Source of the DNA: DASYSA01 sp036003885
GTDB taxonomy: Bacteria > Acidobacteriota > Blastocatellia > UBA7656
Direction: 5' to 3'
DNA length: 22,276 nucleotides
NCBI GenBank assembly: GCA_036003885.1
Contig: DASYSA010000237.1
Coordinates: 1-22,276 of the forward strand
The number at the start of each line of letters is the position of its first letter. Positions within the stretch are counted from its first letter, which is position 1. The notes under the pieces were generated by a model. It did no database searches, was not told where the DNA came from, and was given only the letters and a program-made list of their open reading frames with translations. The translations under genes were made by a program, and so were the position numbers. Below, piece after piece: positions 1 through 8,079 of this stretch.

Positions 1-1
1 G

Positions 2-964
2 GTAAATGTCGAAGATGTCGAATCTCGCCGCGTGTTTGCCGAAGGCTTCATCGTGAGAGAGCTCTCACGCGCGGCCTCCAACTGGAGGTCCGAAGAATCC
101 CTGGAAGATTACCTCGAGCGGAACGGGGTGCCCGGCATCTCGGACATCGACACTCGTTCGCTCGTCCGTCACATCCGAGAGCGAGGATCCATGCGTGGAT
201 GCCTTTCGACCCGGTCTTCAGACGAAGCGGCTGTAATCGAGCGAGCCCGCAACGCACCGGAGATGCTGGGTCTGGACCTGGCATCAGTGGTTAGCTGCAG
301 CGAGCCGTACGTCTGGACCGACGATCAGTCGCACGCATACGGATCTCCAAGTCAGTTGCACCCTGCGCCTCGGCGAGGGTCGAGCGATCAGTTCGAGGCT
401 CGCTTTGACGTCGTCGCATACGACTTCGGTCTCAAGCATAACAGCCTTCGCAGCATGGCGGCGCTGGGGTGCCGCGTAACAGTGGTACCCGCGCACACGT
501 CCGCGGCAGATGTAATCACCTTGAATCCCGACGGCATATGGCTGTCCAACGGACCGGGTGATCCGGAGCCGCTCACCGATATCGTCGACAATATCCGGAC
601 GCTTATGGAGCGTTTTCCGATGTTTGGAATCTGCCTGGGCCATCAGCTGATGGGGCTGGCCCTTGGCGGACGCACTTACAAACTGCCCTTCGGCCATCAC
701 GGCGGCAATCAACCGGTCAAAGACCTGACTACGGGGCGGGTCGAGATCACCGCTCAGAATCACGGCTTTGCAGTCGACGCCGAGTCGCTGCCTCCTGATT
801 GCGAGATCACTCACTTCAACCTCAATGACAATACTGTTGAGGGCTTCAGGCATCGGAGTCTTCCGCTCTATTCGGTCCAGTACCATCCGGAGGCCGGTCC
901 AGGCCCTCACGACGCTTCGTATTTGTTTGATAGGTTCGTGGAAATGATGGAGAAGAATCGCTGA
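2..964 (+). CDS. carA: Carbamoyl-phosphate synthase small subunit, 5'-truncated by window edge
   Basis: This is the glutaminase subunit of carbamoyl-phosphate synthase. It hydrolyses glutamine and passes ammonia to CarB for arginine and pyrimidine synthesis in the cytoplasm. The frame is open to the first base (VNVEDVESRRVFAEGF), a stretch that lies inside the CarA N-terminal domain, so the true start and some tens of residues lie upstream; a GTG at position 32 is not the start. The class I glutamine amidotransferase half is complete: SNGPGDPE, the nucleophile elbow GICLGHQ with its Cys, an AQNHGFAVD stretch, and the catalytic His/Glu in QYHPEAGPGPHDA. The stop is followed by a convergent hydrolase gene only 11 bp away. 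carB is not in the window, so the usual carAB pair is not directly adjacent here. The identification is secure. Confidence 0.95.
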   Translation, partial: VNVEDVESRRVFAEGFIVRELSRAASNWRSEESLEDYLERNGVPGISDIDTRSLVRHIRERGSMRGCLSTRSSDEAAVIERARNAPEMLGLDLASVVSCSEPYVWTDDQSHAYGSPSQLHPAPRRGSSDQFEARFDVVAYDFGLKHNSLRSMAALGCRVTVVPAHTSAADVITLNPDGIWLSNGPGDPEPLTDIVDNIRTLMERFPMFGICLGHQLMGLALGGRTYKLPFGHHGGNQPVKDLTTGRVEITAQNHGFAVDAESLPPDCEITHFNLNDNTVEGFRHRSLPLYSVQYHPEAGPGPHDASYLFDRFVEMMEKNR

Positions 965-975
965 CGACAGATGAC

Positions 976-1863
976 TCACCGCTGAGCGTCGAATGTCTCT
1001 CGAATAAAAGCGGTAACCGAATCCAGGTACCGATCTCCCACAAAGCCCGAGACGTCGTGACCGGCGTCCTGCACGATGATCAACCGTTTGGGCTCATTCG
1101 CAGCGTTATAGAGCACGCGGCTCTGCTCGACGGGAATTACGTTATCGTTCGACCCATGAGTTATCAACACGGGGCAATGTACGGCAGCCAGCTTGCGAGC
1201 CGACTCAAAGCGATTCTTCGCGAGGGCGAAAAGCCATCGGGGATCCCAGGGCAACATGACTCGAGCCATATCGCGCGCTGAACTCGGTCCCGATTCGAGT
1301 ACTAATACCCCGCAGGCTCGTCGCGAGGCCAGGTCCGCCGCCGCAGTCGTACCGAGCGACTGCCCGAAGAGCACCAGCCGCTCCGGATTCACGCCGCGTT
1401 CCTTTACCACGTAATCGTAGGCGGCGTCTGCATCCGCATTGAGGCCGCTCTCATCGGTCACCTCGCCTTCGCTTCTGCCGTAGCCCCGATAGTCGATCAA
1501 CAAGACATCGAAGCCTCGCGACGCAAGCGCCGATCCAATCCAACCGACGTTGGTGATGTTTCCGGAGTTACCGTGAAAGTAGATGATCGTCGCCCGGGCC
1601 GTTCGTTCTGCCGCCTTGACGAACCAACCATGCAGATGCTCGCCGGCTGCGGTCGCAAACCAGACATCATCCGCGTCTGAAGGCAGTTTCCATCCCGGTC
1701 CTTCAGTGTACCGAACGGGGTGAAATGTGACTCCTGCTTCGTACTGGCGAAGGGCGAAGAAGCCTGCCGCTGCCATCAAGACAATAAGGATCGCTGAGAG
1801 TCGCAGCAGCCTGAGGAGCGCGTTGCGGTAATTGCTCCTTCCCGGTGTCTCGCGTGAGGTCAT
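976..1863 (-). CDS. Membrane-anchored alpha/beta hydrolase (BEM46/ABHD13-like)
   Basis: This is a serine hydrolase of the alpha/beta fold; the substrate cannot be told from sequence. One N-terminal membrane segment at residues 19-38 anchors it, and the catalytic domain is probably outside the cytoplasm. The motifs visible are YFHGNSGN (oxyanion region, residues 95-102), YRGYGRSEG, the nucleophile elbow GQSLG with Ser169, Asp240 in GSNDNVIP and His269 in DAGHD, a complete triad. Its length of about 295 residues fits the BEM46/ABHD13-like group. The ATG at 1863 was chosen; a GTG lies directly before it at 1866, and neither has a strong Shine-Dalgarno. Repeat block A starts about 20 bp upstream. 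The gene converges on carA. Family is well supported; esterase, lipase or peptidase activity is open. Confidence 0.85.
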   Translation of the reverse strand: MTSRETPGRSNYRNALLRLLRLSAILIVLMAAAGFFALRQYEAGVTFHPVRYTEGPGWKLPSDADDVWFATAAGEHLHGWFVKAAERTARATIIYFHGNSGNITNVGWIGSALASRGFDVLLIDYRGYGRSEGEVTDESGLNADADAAYDYVVKERGVNPERLVLFGQSLGTTAAADLASRRACGVLVLESGPSSARDMARVMLPWDPRWLFALAKNRFESARKLAAVHCPVLITHGSNDNVIPVEQSRVLYNAANEPKRLIIVQDAGHDVSGFVGDRYLDSVTAFIRETFDAQR

Positions 1864-1882
1864 CACCAGAGTCTAACGCTGC

Positions 1883-2026
1883 TTCCGGGTTTCGGGTTTC
1901 GGGTTTAGAGTTTCGGGTTTAGAGTTTCGAGTTTAGGGTTTCGAGTTTAGGGATTAGGTTTTTGGTTGGTGTCCCTGTGTACTCCCTCTCGAAACTCGAA
2001 ACCCAAAACTCGAAACTCGAAACCCT
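1883..2026. repeat. Inverted heptamer repeat block A (GGGTTTC/GAGTTTA type)
   Basis: The left arm (about 1883-1955) is a run of 7-bp units such as GGGTTTC, GGGTTTA, GAGTTTC and GAGTTTA. The right arm (about 1987-2026) carries the complement (CGAAACC, CGAAACT), with an unrelated loop of about 30 bp between them. The left arm holds four GGG tracts at 1887-1917 with loops of 4, 4 and 11 bases, a possible G-quadruplex. The block fills most of the space between the hydrolase start (1863) and the M24 peptidase stop (2037). It is one of seven such blocks in the window. Confidence 0.9.
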
Positions 2027-2036
2027 CCGCGTGGGG

Positions 2037-3386
2037 TTACTTCACCAGGTGGTATGCAGTCTGCCGCTTCAACACCCATGAAATGCGGCCCGATCCATCC
2101 AGCACGGCATCCTCTTCCTGGCCTACCCACAACTCTTTACCTCCCCATTCGGGAACGGGCGTAGTAGCTTGCAATTCGATCGAGAACCACGAGTCCGGCA
2201 CGAGTGAAACGTCCCCACGGCCCGGCACCCCCTGCTGACGGTCCCATAGCCCTATCAGCGGGCCTGCGCCGTGGCCATGGTCGCCTATGGGGTGAGTGTA
2301 GATCGTCCCGTTGATCCCCGCGGCCTTCATCGCCGCCAGCGTGTCGGCAAGCACTTCGTTGCCGGAACGCCCCGTGCGCATGCGTTCGAGCAACAGATCC
2401 TGAAGCCTGTTAGCGTTCGCGAGCGCGAGCTTGATGCCTGCCGGAACATCCCCCTCGCCTTCCCGCAACACGTAGCCCATCTGCTGCGTGTCGGTGTTGA
2501 GCCTCATCGCCGTGATGCCGAAGTCGACGTGCAGCACATCGCCTCGATCGATGACCACAGGAGCGTCCTCCGCCAGCAGGTTTACTCCGGTCTTACCCGG
2601 CTTCTGCACCCGAACTGAGGGTTGAAACCAGGTGCCCAGACCCATGTTGTTCACCTGCTGCCGTAACCACCATACAACATCCTCATTCGTGGTCTTGCCC
2701 GGCTTGATGACTTCGTTGGAGAAGGCTCGCGCGATGAGCAGGTGCACCGTCTCCATCATCTGCCGATAAGCCGGCAGCATTTCGGGGAGGCGGAGCTCGA
2801 TGTATTCCAGAGCGAGGTTCTCTGCTCTCACGATGCGCTTCAGGTATTCGGGTCCAAGCGTCGACTCAAGCTTCTCGCGCTCACCCGACGATAGCCCGTC
2901 GGCGAATGCATGGGTATGCGAAACGTTGATTGCGATGGTGGCAGGCTTGCGCTCTTCAATCAGCTTCTTGAGCAGGACCCATTGGCCCTCGCCATAAATT
3001 TCGCGACCTTCGATTCCAGTGTCGCGATAGACGGTATAAAGTCCGCCATTTGAACCGCCACCCAGCGCCAGTCGCTCGATTCCGCTCGCTTCGCCGCGAT
3101 CGAAGAAGACGTAGATCGTCCGGCGGCGCGCCGCGAATACGGTAGGCGAGACCAGCGAAAAGAAGACCGGATCCTCGTTGTACTCGCGGCAGATAACCAG
3201 CCACATCTGAACGCCGTGCTTTCGCATGAGCCCGGGCAGGAAGCGTTCGAGTCGCAGCTTGAGCCACTGTTGTTGAATCTCAGCCTGCTCGCGAAGAGGC
3301 GGAAGCGGCTTTGGCGCCTGAGCAAGAACAGGCACGCTGACGAGAACCACCGAAATAACGAGTTGACGCACGCACATTGCAATCAT
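2037..3386 (-). CDS. Secreted M24-family metallopeptidase (Xaa-Pro aminopeptidase/prolidase-like)
   Basis: This is a pita-bread metallopeptidase of family M24, likely cleaving Xaa-Pro bonds of short peptides outside the cytoplasm. A signal peptide is visible (hydrophobic core VISVVLVSVPVLAQA, residues 10-24). An N-terminal creatinase-like region is followed by the catalytic half. All five metal ligands can be assigned: Asp288 (HVDFG), Asp299 (NTDTQ), a His in GDHGHGAG near 370-372, Glu404 (SIELQ) and a Glu in GQEEDAV near 424. The ATG at 3386 was chosen because AGGAGAGAG lies just upstream with good spacing; a TTG at 3416 would place that site inside the gene. It follows the M28 peptidase gene on the same strand after about 190 bp, suggesting a shared role in peptide scavenging. 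The exact specificity is not determined. Confidence 0.9.
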   Translation of the reverse strand: MIAMCVRQLVISVVLVSVPVLAQAPKPLPPLREQAEIQQQWLKLRLERFLPGLMRKHGVQMWLVICREYNEDPVFFSLVSPTVFAARRRTIYVFFDRGEASGIERLALGGGSNGGLYTVYRDTGIEGREIYGEGQWVLLKKLIEERKPATIAINVSHTHAFADGLSSGEREKLESTLGPEYLKRIVRAENLALEYIELRLPEMLPAYRQMMETVHLLIARAFSNEVIKPGKTTNEDVVWWLRQQVNNMGLGTWFQPSVRVQKPGKTGVNLLAEDAPVVIDRGDVLHVDFGITAMRLNTDTQQMGYVLREGEGDVPAGIKLALANANRLQDLLLERMRTGRSGNEVLADTLAAMKAAGINGTIYTHPIGDHGHGAGPLIGLWDRQQGVPGRGDVSLVPDSWFSIELQATTPVPEWGGKELWVGQEEDAVLDGSGRISWVLKRQTAYHLVK

Positions 3387-3482
3387 GTGACTCTCTCTCC
3401 TGGTTGTCGAAGGCAATTAGAGGTCGGACCAGCTGCGAGATCATGCTCTTGACTCGCTCCACGTTACGCGGCGAGCACCCCC

Positions 3483-3519
3483 TCTCATTATCACCTCACT
3501 TCAGTGAGGTGTAATGAGA
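3483..3519. promoter_or_regulatory. Long near-perfect dyad (possible operator or RNA hairpin)
   Basis: The arms 3483-3500 and 3503-3519 pair as TCTCATTA-CACCTCACT against AGTGAGGTG-TAATGAGA, with one bulged base and a 2-base loop. It lies about 100 bp upstream of the M24 start and about 55 bp past the M28 stop. No T-run follows on either strand, so a dyad operator for the M24 gene or a hairpin protecting the M28 transcript is as likely as a terminator. Confidence 0.5.
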
Positions 3520-3573
3520 TGTGAATCCAGGTGTTGATTAGACCCGACGCCGTCGCGACCTTTTGATTGCACT

Positions 3574-5769
3574 CTACTTGCCTTCAAGGATTCGGGTAGC
3601 GGCATCCACCTGGGCGGAGAATCCCTGCAAGGCCGCGCCGGCTCGCTTCATCTGAGGCTCAACTTCGCTCCACAGCTTCTCCTCTATTGCCTCTCGAACA
3701 CCAGGTATGGTCTTCACCCCGTAGCCCGTGTAGAAGCCGGGAGCGTATACCTGGTGCCTGAACCACGGCCGCCGCGGGAGTCCCTGCTCGTCGGTGAGCT
3801 TCCTCTCGGATCTGTACAGCAACTCATTCAACGACTTCAACTGCTTGACCTGGTCTAACCCTTTCGAGCGCGCCTTGCTCAGTGCCTCTTCGTAGCGGCG
3901 AGCGCTTTCGACCAGCGACTTCGAGGCCGACTTGAGCGGCCCAAGATCAACTGGTTTAGGCGAGCCGCTCTTCGCCGCAAGCTTGTCGAGTTCATCGATA
4001 TAGCGATTCACTGTTTCAGCCATATTGGTAAACTCAAACGGCAGCACATCCGCATCAGCCATTCGCATCACCACGGTCCCATTGAACCGAGCGAGGGCGC
4101 GGCAGAATTCGAAGCTCCCATCCGAAAACTTCGTGTACCAGGCGAACGAATCGTATATCGAGTGGTAGATCCCTCCGCCGCTTTCGCCGCCAAACCCCGT
4201 GTCGAGCGATGCGATGCCGAGGTGCTGAAGAAATGGCGTGTAGTCCGAGCCTGAACCCAGGGCGCCGATGCGCAGGTCTGTGCGCTCCTTAAGATCCTTC
4301 TTATCCTCCTCCGTCCTCGCCTGTTGTATGCGCCGCTGCTTGAGTGACTCGAGCGCCGATTTGTTGCTGTTCGGGTCCTGCACGTCGCGGGCTACCTCGT
4401 TGATGAATCGTTCGAGCGTGTGCGATCCCCCCGCGTTGAGCCAGCCCTTTCCGGTGCTGTCCGAGTTCAAATAGATGACGGCCTTCTGCTTCAGCTCATC
4501 CTCATGAGTCTCCACCCACTCGGTCGAACCCAACAGCGCCGGCTCTTCGCCATCCCAGCCGCACATGATAATCGTGCGCTTTGGCCTCCATCCTTGTTTC
4601 AGCAACTCACCGAGCGCGCGGCCGACTTCCATTACCGTCACCATACCGCTCACCGGATCGCTGGCGCCGTTCACCCACGCATCGTGATGATTGCCGTATA
4701 CGATCCACTCATCCGGATAGGTGCTCCCGTCTATTCGCGCGATGACGTCATAAAGGGTGTGAAGCGACCAGTCGAAGGCTAGCCTCAGATGAACCCGCGC
4801 CGGACCGGGGCCGACGTGATAAGTGATCGGAAGCGCGCCTCGCCACTGTTCAGGCGCGACCGGTCCAATCAGAGCTTTCAGAAGGGGCAGTGCATCGCCA
4901 TATGAGATCGGCAGCACCGGTATCTTCATGATGACGTCGGCCTCATCGCGCGAGAGTCGCCGCGCCGCCTTCACGGCCCCCCAACCCGGAGTGAGCGGGT
5001 CGCCGGGGTGAATCGGCATGTCCATCACCGAGCCGCGCTGCACGCCCTGTTCAGGCCTGAAGGGGCCTTCCGGAAAGACGTCTCCCTGATAGTAGCCATC
5101 GTCTCGCGGGTCTGAATAAATGATGCAGCCAATCGCGCCATGCTCGTAGGCAACCTTGGGCTTGATGCCGCGCCAACTCGCGCCATAGCGGGCGATGACG
5201 ACCTTGCCTTTCACATCGACGCCCATCTTCTTCAGTTCGTCGTAGTCGGCGGGCGTTCCGTAGTTGACGTAGATCAGTTGCCCGGTCACGTCGCCGTCGG
5301 CCGAATACGCGTTGTAGGTCGGCAGTTGACCGGCGTCGCTCGAGTCCGGATCTTCGGCAATCGGCGGCTCTTTGAGTTGAGCGGTGAAGCGAGTCGGCTC
5401 GATCATCTCTAGAAGGCGTTCTTTCGGTGTCGGGAAGAGAACGTCGAATTCCTCGAGTTCCGCGTGGAAGCCCCATTCGCGAAACTTGCCGACAATGTAC
5501 TCCGCGTTCTGTTTGTCGTAAGCTGACCCCACGTGATGGGGTTCGGCAGACAGTTGTTTCATGTACTCGCGCAGCAGGTCAGGCTTGGGAATCGCCCGCA
5601 TGCGATCTTCCCATTCGATCTGGGTCTTAGCGTTCGCATCGGAGTATCCGCGCAGTGAGCGACCCCCGCCATCGCCTGACTGTGCGGCGGCAGAGGATGC
5701 GAGAAGGTTGATGATCAGGAGCAGAGATACAGCAACCCTTGTTATTTTTTCAAGAGTGTGGGACGGCAT
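3574..5769 (-). CDS. Secreted M28 peptidase, glutamate carboxypeptidase II/transferrin-receptor type
   Basis: This is a di-zinc exopeptidase likely to remove residues from extracellular peptides. A signal peptide covers residues 8-30. A protease-associated domain is inserted around residues 160-320 (GKVVIARYG, GCIIYSD). The M28 catalytic part follows: His361 and Asp371 (NHHDAWVNGASDP), catalytic Glu408 with ligand Glu409 (WDGEEPALLGSTEW), Asp437 (LNSDSTG) and His536 (YHSIYDSF). This matches the GCPII ligand order exactly. The last ~150 residues resemble the transferrin-receptor-like dimerisation domain (RRPWFRHQVYAPG). The 731-residue length is typical. The start at 5769 has AGGAGG seven bases upstream. 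It is the first gene of a minus-strand run with the M24 peptidase and is divergent from the small secreted gene at 6121. Confidence 0.95.
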   Translation of the reverse strand: MPSHTLEKITRVAVSLLLIINLLASSAAAQSGDGGGRSLRGYSDANAKTQIEWEDRMRAIPKPDLLREYMKQLSAEPHHVGSAYDKQNAEYIVGKFREWGFHAELEEFDVLFPTPKERLLEMIEPTRFTAQLKEPPIAEDPDSSDAGQLPTYNAYSADGDVTGQLIYVNYGTPADYDELKKMGVDVKGKVVIARYGASWRGIKPKVAYEHGAIGCIIYSDPRDDGYYQGDVFPEGPFRPEQGVQRGSVMDMPIHPGDPLTPGWGAVKAARRLSRDEADVIMKIPVLPISYGDALPLLKALIGPVAPEQWRGALPITYHVGPGPARVHLRLAFDWSLHTLYDVIARIDGSTYPDEWIVYGNHHDAWVNGASDPVSGMVTVMEVGRALGELLKQGWRPKRTIIMCGWDGEEPALLGSTEWVETHEDELKQKAVIYLNSDSTGKGWLNAGGSHTLERFINEVARDVQDPNSNKSALESLKQRRIQQARTEEDKKDLKERTDLRIGALGSGSDYTPFLQHLGIASLDTGFGGESGGGIYHSIYDSFAWYTKFSDGSFEFCRALARFNGTVVMRMADADVLPFEFTNMAETVNRYIDELDKLAAKSGSPKPVDLGPLKSASKSLVESARRYEEALSKARSKGLDQVKQLKSLNELLYRSERKLTDEQGLPRRPWFRHQVYAPGFYTGYGVKTIPGVREAIEEKLWSEVEPQMKRAGAALQGFSAQVDAATRILEGK

Positions 5770-5812
5770 AGGTTTTTCCTCCTGGATTTGAGCCGGAAGT
5801 ATATACCAGGAA

Positions 5813-6026
5813 GGTGTCAGGGGTCAGGGGCCAGGTGTCAGGGTGAGGAAAGTGTCAGGTGCCAAATGTCGGGGTCAGGTAGCCAGGGATCACGGGCCAG
5901 GGCTCAAGAACCCAGGGTCAGGCGTTAGTAGTTGTGAGGTCAGGCGTAGGGCCCTTGGCGATGGCTCATCTAGCAAGTGATCCGTGGCCCCCGACCTGAC
6001 CCCTGCCCTCCGACACCTGACACCTG
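5813..6026. repeat. Inverted heptamer repeat block B (GGTGTCA type), degenerate
   Basis: This is most of the 351-bp gap between divergent genes (5769 and 6121). The left side carries units such as GGTGTCA, GGGGTCA, GGGGCCA and GGTGCCA; the right side (about 5985-6026) carries the complement, including CACCTGACACCTG. The middle is a looser mix of GGGATCA, GGGCCA and GGTCA pieces, so the array is more decayed than the other blocks. No ORF with a credible ribosome-binding site was seen in it. Confidence 0.85.
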
Positions 6027-6040
6027 CTCCAAAGTAACTG

Positions 6041-6069
6041 TTGCTCGCCTTCGCGTGTCGAGTTATCCT
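6041..6069 (+). promoter_or_regulatory. Possible sigma-70-like promoter for the gene at 6121
   Basis: TTGCTC at 6041-6046 and TATCCT at 6064-6069 are separated by 17 bases. Transcription would start near 6076, leaving a leader of about 45 bases. The match is partial (3 of 6 and 4 of 6), so this is a weak call. Confidence 0.3.
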
Positions 6070-6120
6070 ACCGTCACCTGCCCCTCTTTTAATGTACACA
6101 CACACAGATCGGAGATAGGA

Positions 6121-6771
6121 ATGAGTCGCTACAAGTTGACACTGAGCCTGGCGGTGGTGTGTCTTGTTTTGGGTTTCACTGCAATCGCTCAGCAACCACC
6201 TGCCGCGAAAAAAAGGAGTCCGGTTCTGACGTCGGAGGATCTCGCCAAGTCACGAAGCCAGATCGGGAGCACCGTCGTCCTGAGTGCAGTCGAGCCGAAA
6301 GAATGGGTGAAGTACACTCCGGGCGGTCTTCGTCTCTCACTGGATCTGCCTGGCGGACTTGATCCGATCGAGGTGCCGATGCCTGACTATGTGCTGAATG
6401 AGCTGCACCGAGACTACGGTGACGCCAAGTCTTATGCCGGCAATACCAATTTCCTGGCAGTCGACCTGCTCTATCTTCCCAGCAATAAGCCATCGGTGAG
6501 TCCTGCGGACCTTAAAATCACGGCTGGCCGGTTTATGAAGCTCATTTCACTTGCATTGGACAGCAAGGCCACGTACACCGCCGAACTGACAGGAAAATCC
6601 AAAGTCTCAGTAAAGGGAACCTATACAATGGCCGGGGAAGCCTACGAATTGTTGGGCACCATGCAGTCGAGGGGAAAAGAGATATGGCTGGTGACTTCGG
6701 TCTTTCGCAAGTCTGACGACACGGCTCACAGGATTGCGCTCCGCATCGTTGGTTCAGCGACGATGTATTGA
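6121..6771 (+). CDS. Hypothetical secreted protein
   Basis: The family is not recognised. The 216-residue product begins with a clear signal peptide (KLTLSLAVVCLVLGFTAIAQQ, cleavage probably after AIA), so it is exported. The mature part starts with a basic stretch (AAKKRS) and has no further membrane segment, no cysteine cluster and no motif that points to catalysis. Short alternating hydrophobic stretches near the C-terminus (SKVSVKGTYTMAGEAYELLG) suggest a beta-rich fold; that is inference. The ATG at 6121 has GGAGATAGGA immediately upstream, which decides the start over in-frame codons inside repeat block B. It is the only + strand gene between carA and the transposase and converges with the ROK kinase gene. 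Confidence 0.85.
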   Translation: MSRYKLTLSLAVVCLVLGFTAIAQQPPAAKKRSPVLTSEDLAKSRSQIGSTVVLSAVEPKEWVKYTPGGLRLSLDLPGGLDPIEVPMPDYVLNELHRDYGDAKSYAGNTNFLAVDLLYLPSNKPSVSPADLKITAGRFMKLISLALDSKATYTAELTGKSKVSVKGTYTMAGEAYELLGTMQSRGKEIWLVTSVFRKSDDTAHRIALRIVGSATMY

Positions 6772-6778
6772 TCCTCAA

Positions 6779-6805
6779 CAAGCGGGGCGAGAGGCGGCCC
6801 GCTTG
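6779..6805. terminator. Hairpin between convergent genes
   Basis: CAAGCGGG (6779-6786) pairs with CCCGCTTG (6798-6805) across an 11-base loop. It lies in the 56-bp space between the stops of two convergent genes, the usual place for a bidirectional terminator. No T-run follows on either strand, so it may work only as a 3'-end stabiliser. Confidence 0.4.
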
Positions 6806-6827
6806 CCCGCCCGCTCAAGAGCGTGTT

Positions 6828-7793
6828 CTAGTCGGCGAACGCGTCACGCGCCAGCAACGCCGCGCCTATGATCCCTGCATCCTGCCCTAACTCGGCGGCC
6901 ACGATGCGGCAACATGCGAACGCGGGCGCTATGGCAGAGTTTTTCACCTCTTCGCGAATCGGCCCCAGTATCAATTCTCCCGCAGCCATGACGCCGCCAC
7001 CGATGACGACGACTTCTACGTTGAGGAGGTTAACAATGCTCGCCACGGCCAGGCCCAGGAATCTGCCCGTCTCGCTGAGCACGGATCGCGCCAGCTCATC
7101 CTCTTCCATGGCCGCCTGGACAACTCGTTCGGCCGTGAGCGTTCCTTCCATGTCGCTGGCGAGCCGGGAAATCGAGAAGGCAGGGTCGCTGAAGAGGCGT
7201 TCTCGAACGCGGCGCACGATGTTAGGTCCTGATGCCAGCGTCTCAAGACAACCCGTACCGCCGCAGGCGCACTCGAGCCCCTGGAGGTCGAGCTTGTAGT
7301 GGCCGAATTCGCCGGCGAACCCCCGACTCCCCCGCTGAAGCTGCCCGCCCAGAATCAAACCGGATCCGATCCCGGTTCCCATCGTGATGTAGAAAACATC
7401 ATCGACCCCGCGAGCCGCCCCTCGGCGCCATTCACCGTAGGCCGCCGCGTTGGCGTCATTGTCAAATATCACCCGAAGTCCGGTCGCTTGCTTAAGGTCC
7501 GAGAGGAGATTGAATCGAGAGAGGTCAACCAGATTCGGAGTGACCTCAATCCGTTGAGCGCGTTGATTGACCAGACCCGCCCAGCCAATTCCAGCGCCAA
7601 TCACTCTGCCATTCGCCTCGCTTGACGATTTGAGACTGTTAGTAATCTCGATCAGCTGATCGACGAAGACCCGGGGATTTCGCACTTCCGCGACAACCCG
7701 GCGTTGCAACAGAATGTTGCCCTCTTCGCCAATCACAGCTCCGCGTATGGTGCGGCCGACATCGAGCCCAAGATAGAGTTTTGGAACCGCCAT
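6828..7793 (-). CDS. ROK-family sugar kinase (glucokinase-like)
   Basis: This is a cytoplasmic kinase that phosphorylates a hexose, probably glucose, with ATP. The phosphate-binding motif near the N-terminus is LGLDVGRT, where ROK kinases usually have DxGGT. The catalytic Asp113 lies in FDNDANAAAYGE. The ROK signature is complete: Gly-His165, then CACGGTGCLE with zinc ligands Cys175, Cys177 and Cys182. The GTGIGSGLI loop binds nucleotide. It has 321 residues, normal for ROK glucokinases, and no N-terminal helix-turn-helix, so it is an enzyme rather than a ROK repressor. The ATG at 7793 was chosen because everything upstream in frame is translated heptamer repeat (block C). No clear Shine-Dalgarno is left, as the repeat comes within about 7 bp of the start codon. 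Confidence 0.92.
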   Translation of the reverse strand: MAVPKLYLGLDVGRTIRGAVIGEEGNILLQRRVVAEVRNPRVFVDQLIEITNSLKSSSEANGRVIGAGIGWAGLVNQRAQRIEVTPNLVDLSRFNLLSDLKQATGLRVIFDNDANAAAYGEWRRGAARGVDDVFYITMGTGIGSGLILGGQLQRGSRGFAGEFGHYKLDLQGLECACGGTGCLETLASGPNIVRRVRERLFSDPAFSISRLASDMEGTLTAERVVQAAMEEDELARSVLSETGRFLGLAVASIVNLLNVEVVVIGGGVMAAGELILGPIREEVKNSAIAPAFACCRIVAAELGQDAGIIGAALLARDAFAD

Positions 7794-7800
7794 AGGAAGT

Positions 7801-8079
7801 TCTGAGTGCTGAGTGCTGAGTGCTGAGTACTGAGTGCTGAGTTCTGAGTGCTGAGTGCTGAGTGCTGAGTGCTGAGTGCTGAGTGCTGAGTGCTGAGTTC
7901 TGAGTGCTGAGTGCTGAGTTCTGAGTTCTGAGTTCTGAGAGTCGAGCTTCTCTGGACTCAGCACTCAGGACTCAGAACTCGGCACTCTCTTCTCCGGACT
8001 CAGCACTCAGGACTCAGAACTCGGCACTCTCTTCTCCGGACTCAGCACTCAGGACTCAGAACTCGGCACTCTCTTCTTC
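7801..8079. repeat. Inverted heptamer repeat block C (TGAGTGC type)
   Basis: The left arm (7801-7940) is about 20 tandem heptamers, mostly TGAGTGC with TGAGTTC and TGAGTAC variants, nearly unbroken. The right arm (about 7951-8079) is the complementary orientation, arranged as a higher-order triplicate. The block occupies the whole space between the ROK kinase start (7793) and the Ser/Thr kinase, and its end supplies the last codons and stop of the latter. It is the longest and most regular of the seven blocks. Confidence 0.95.
7954..8079. repeat. Three tandem copies of a 42-bp unit (6 x 7 bp)
   Basis: Copies begin at 7954, 7996 and 8038. The first two are identical and the third differs by one base at its end. 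Each is six heptamers (GGACTCA, GCACTCA, GGACTCA, GAACTCG, GCACTCT, CTTCTCC). The third copy contains the C-terminal codons and the stop codon of the Ser/Thr kinase gene at 8049. Confidence 0.95.

Noticed and set aside
284..979. Minus-strand frame of 231 codons opposite carA
   Set aside because: It is the antisense shadow of a clear CarA sequence and has no recognisable motif.
1883..2026. Telomere or linear replicon end
   Set aside because: The telomere-like heptamers are internal, paired with an inverted arm and flanked by ordinary genes on both sides.
5890..6195. Possible small gene in the divergent gap
   Set aside because: The frame runs through repeat block B and into the signal-peptide region of the gene at 6121, and it has no motif.
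7794..7964. Upstream extension of the ROK kinase to 7964
   Set aside because: The added residues are only translated heptamers (SALSTQH-like repeats); the ROK fold starts at the ATG at 7793.
7801..8079. CRISPR array
   Set aside because: The repeats are 7 bp, directly tandem and without unique spacers, and no cas gene is near.
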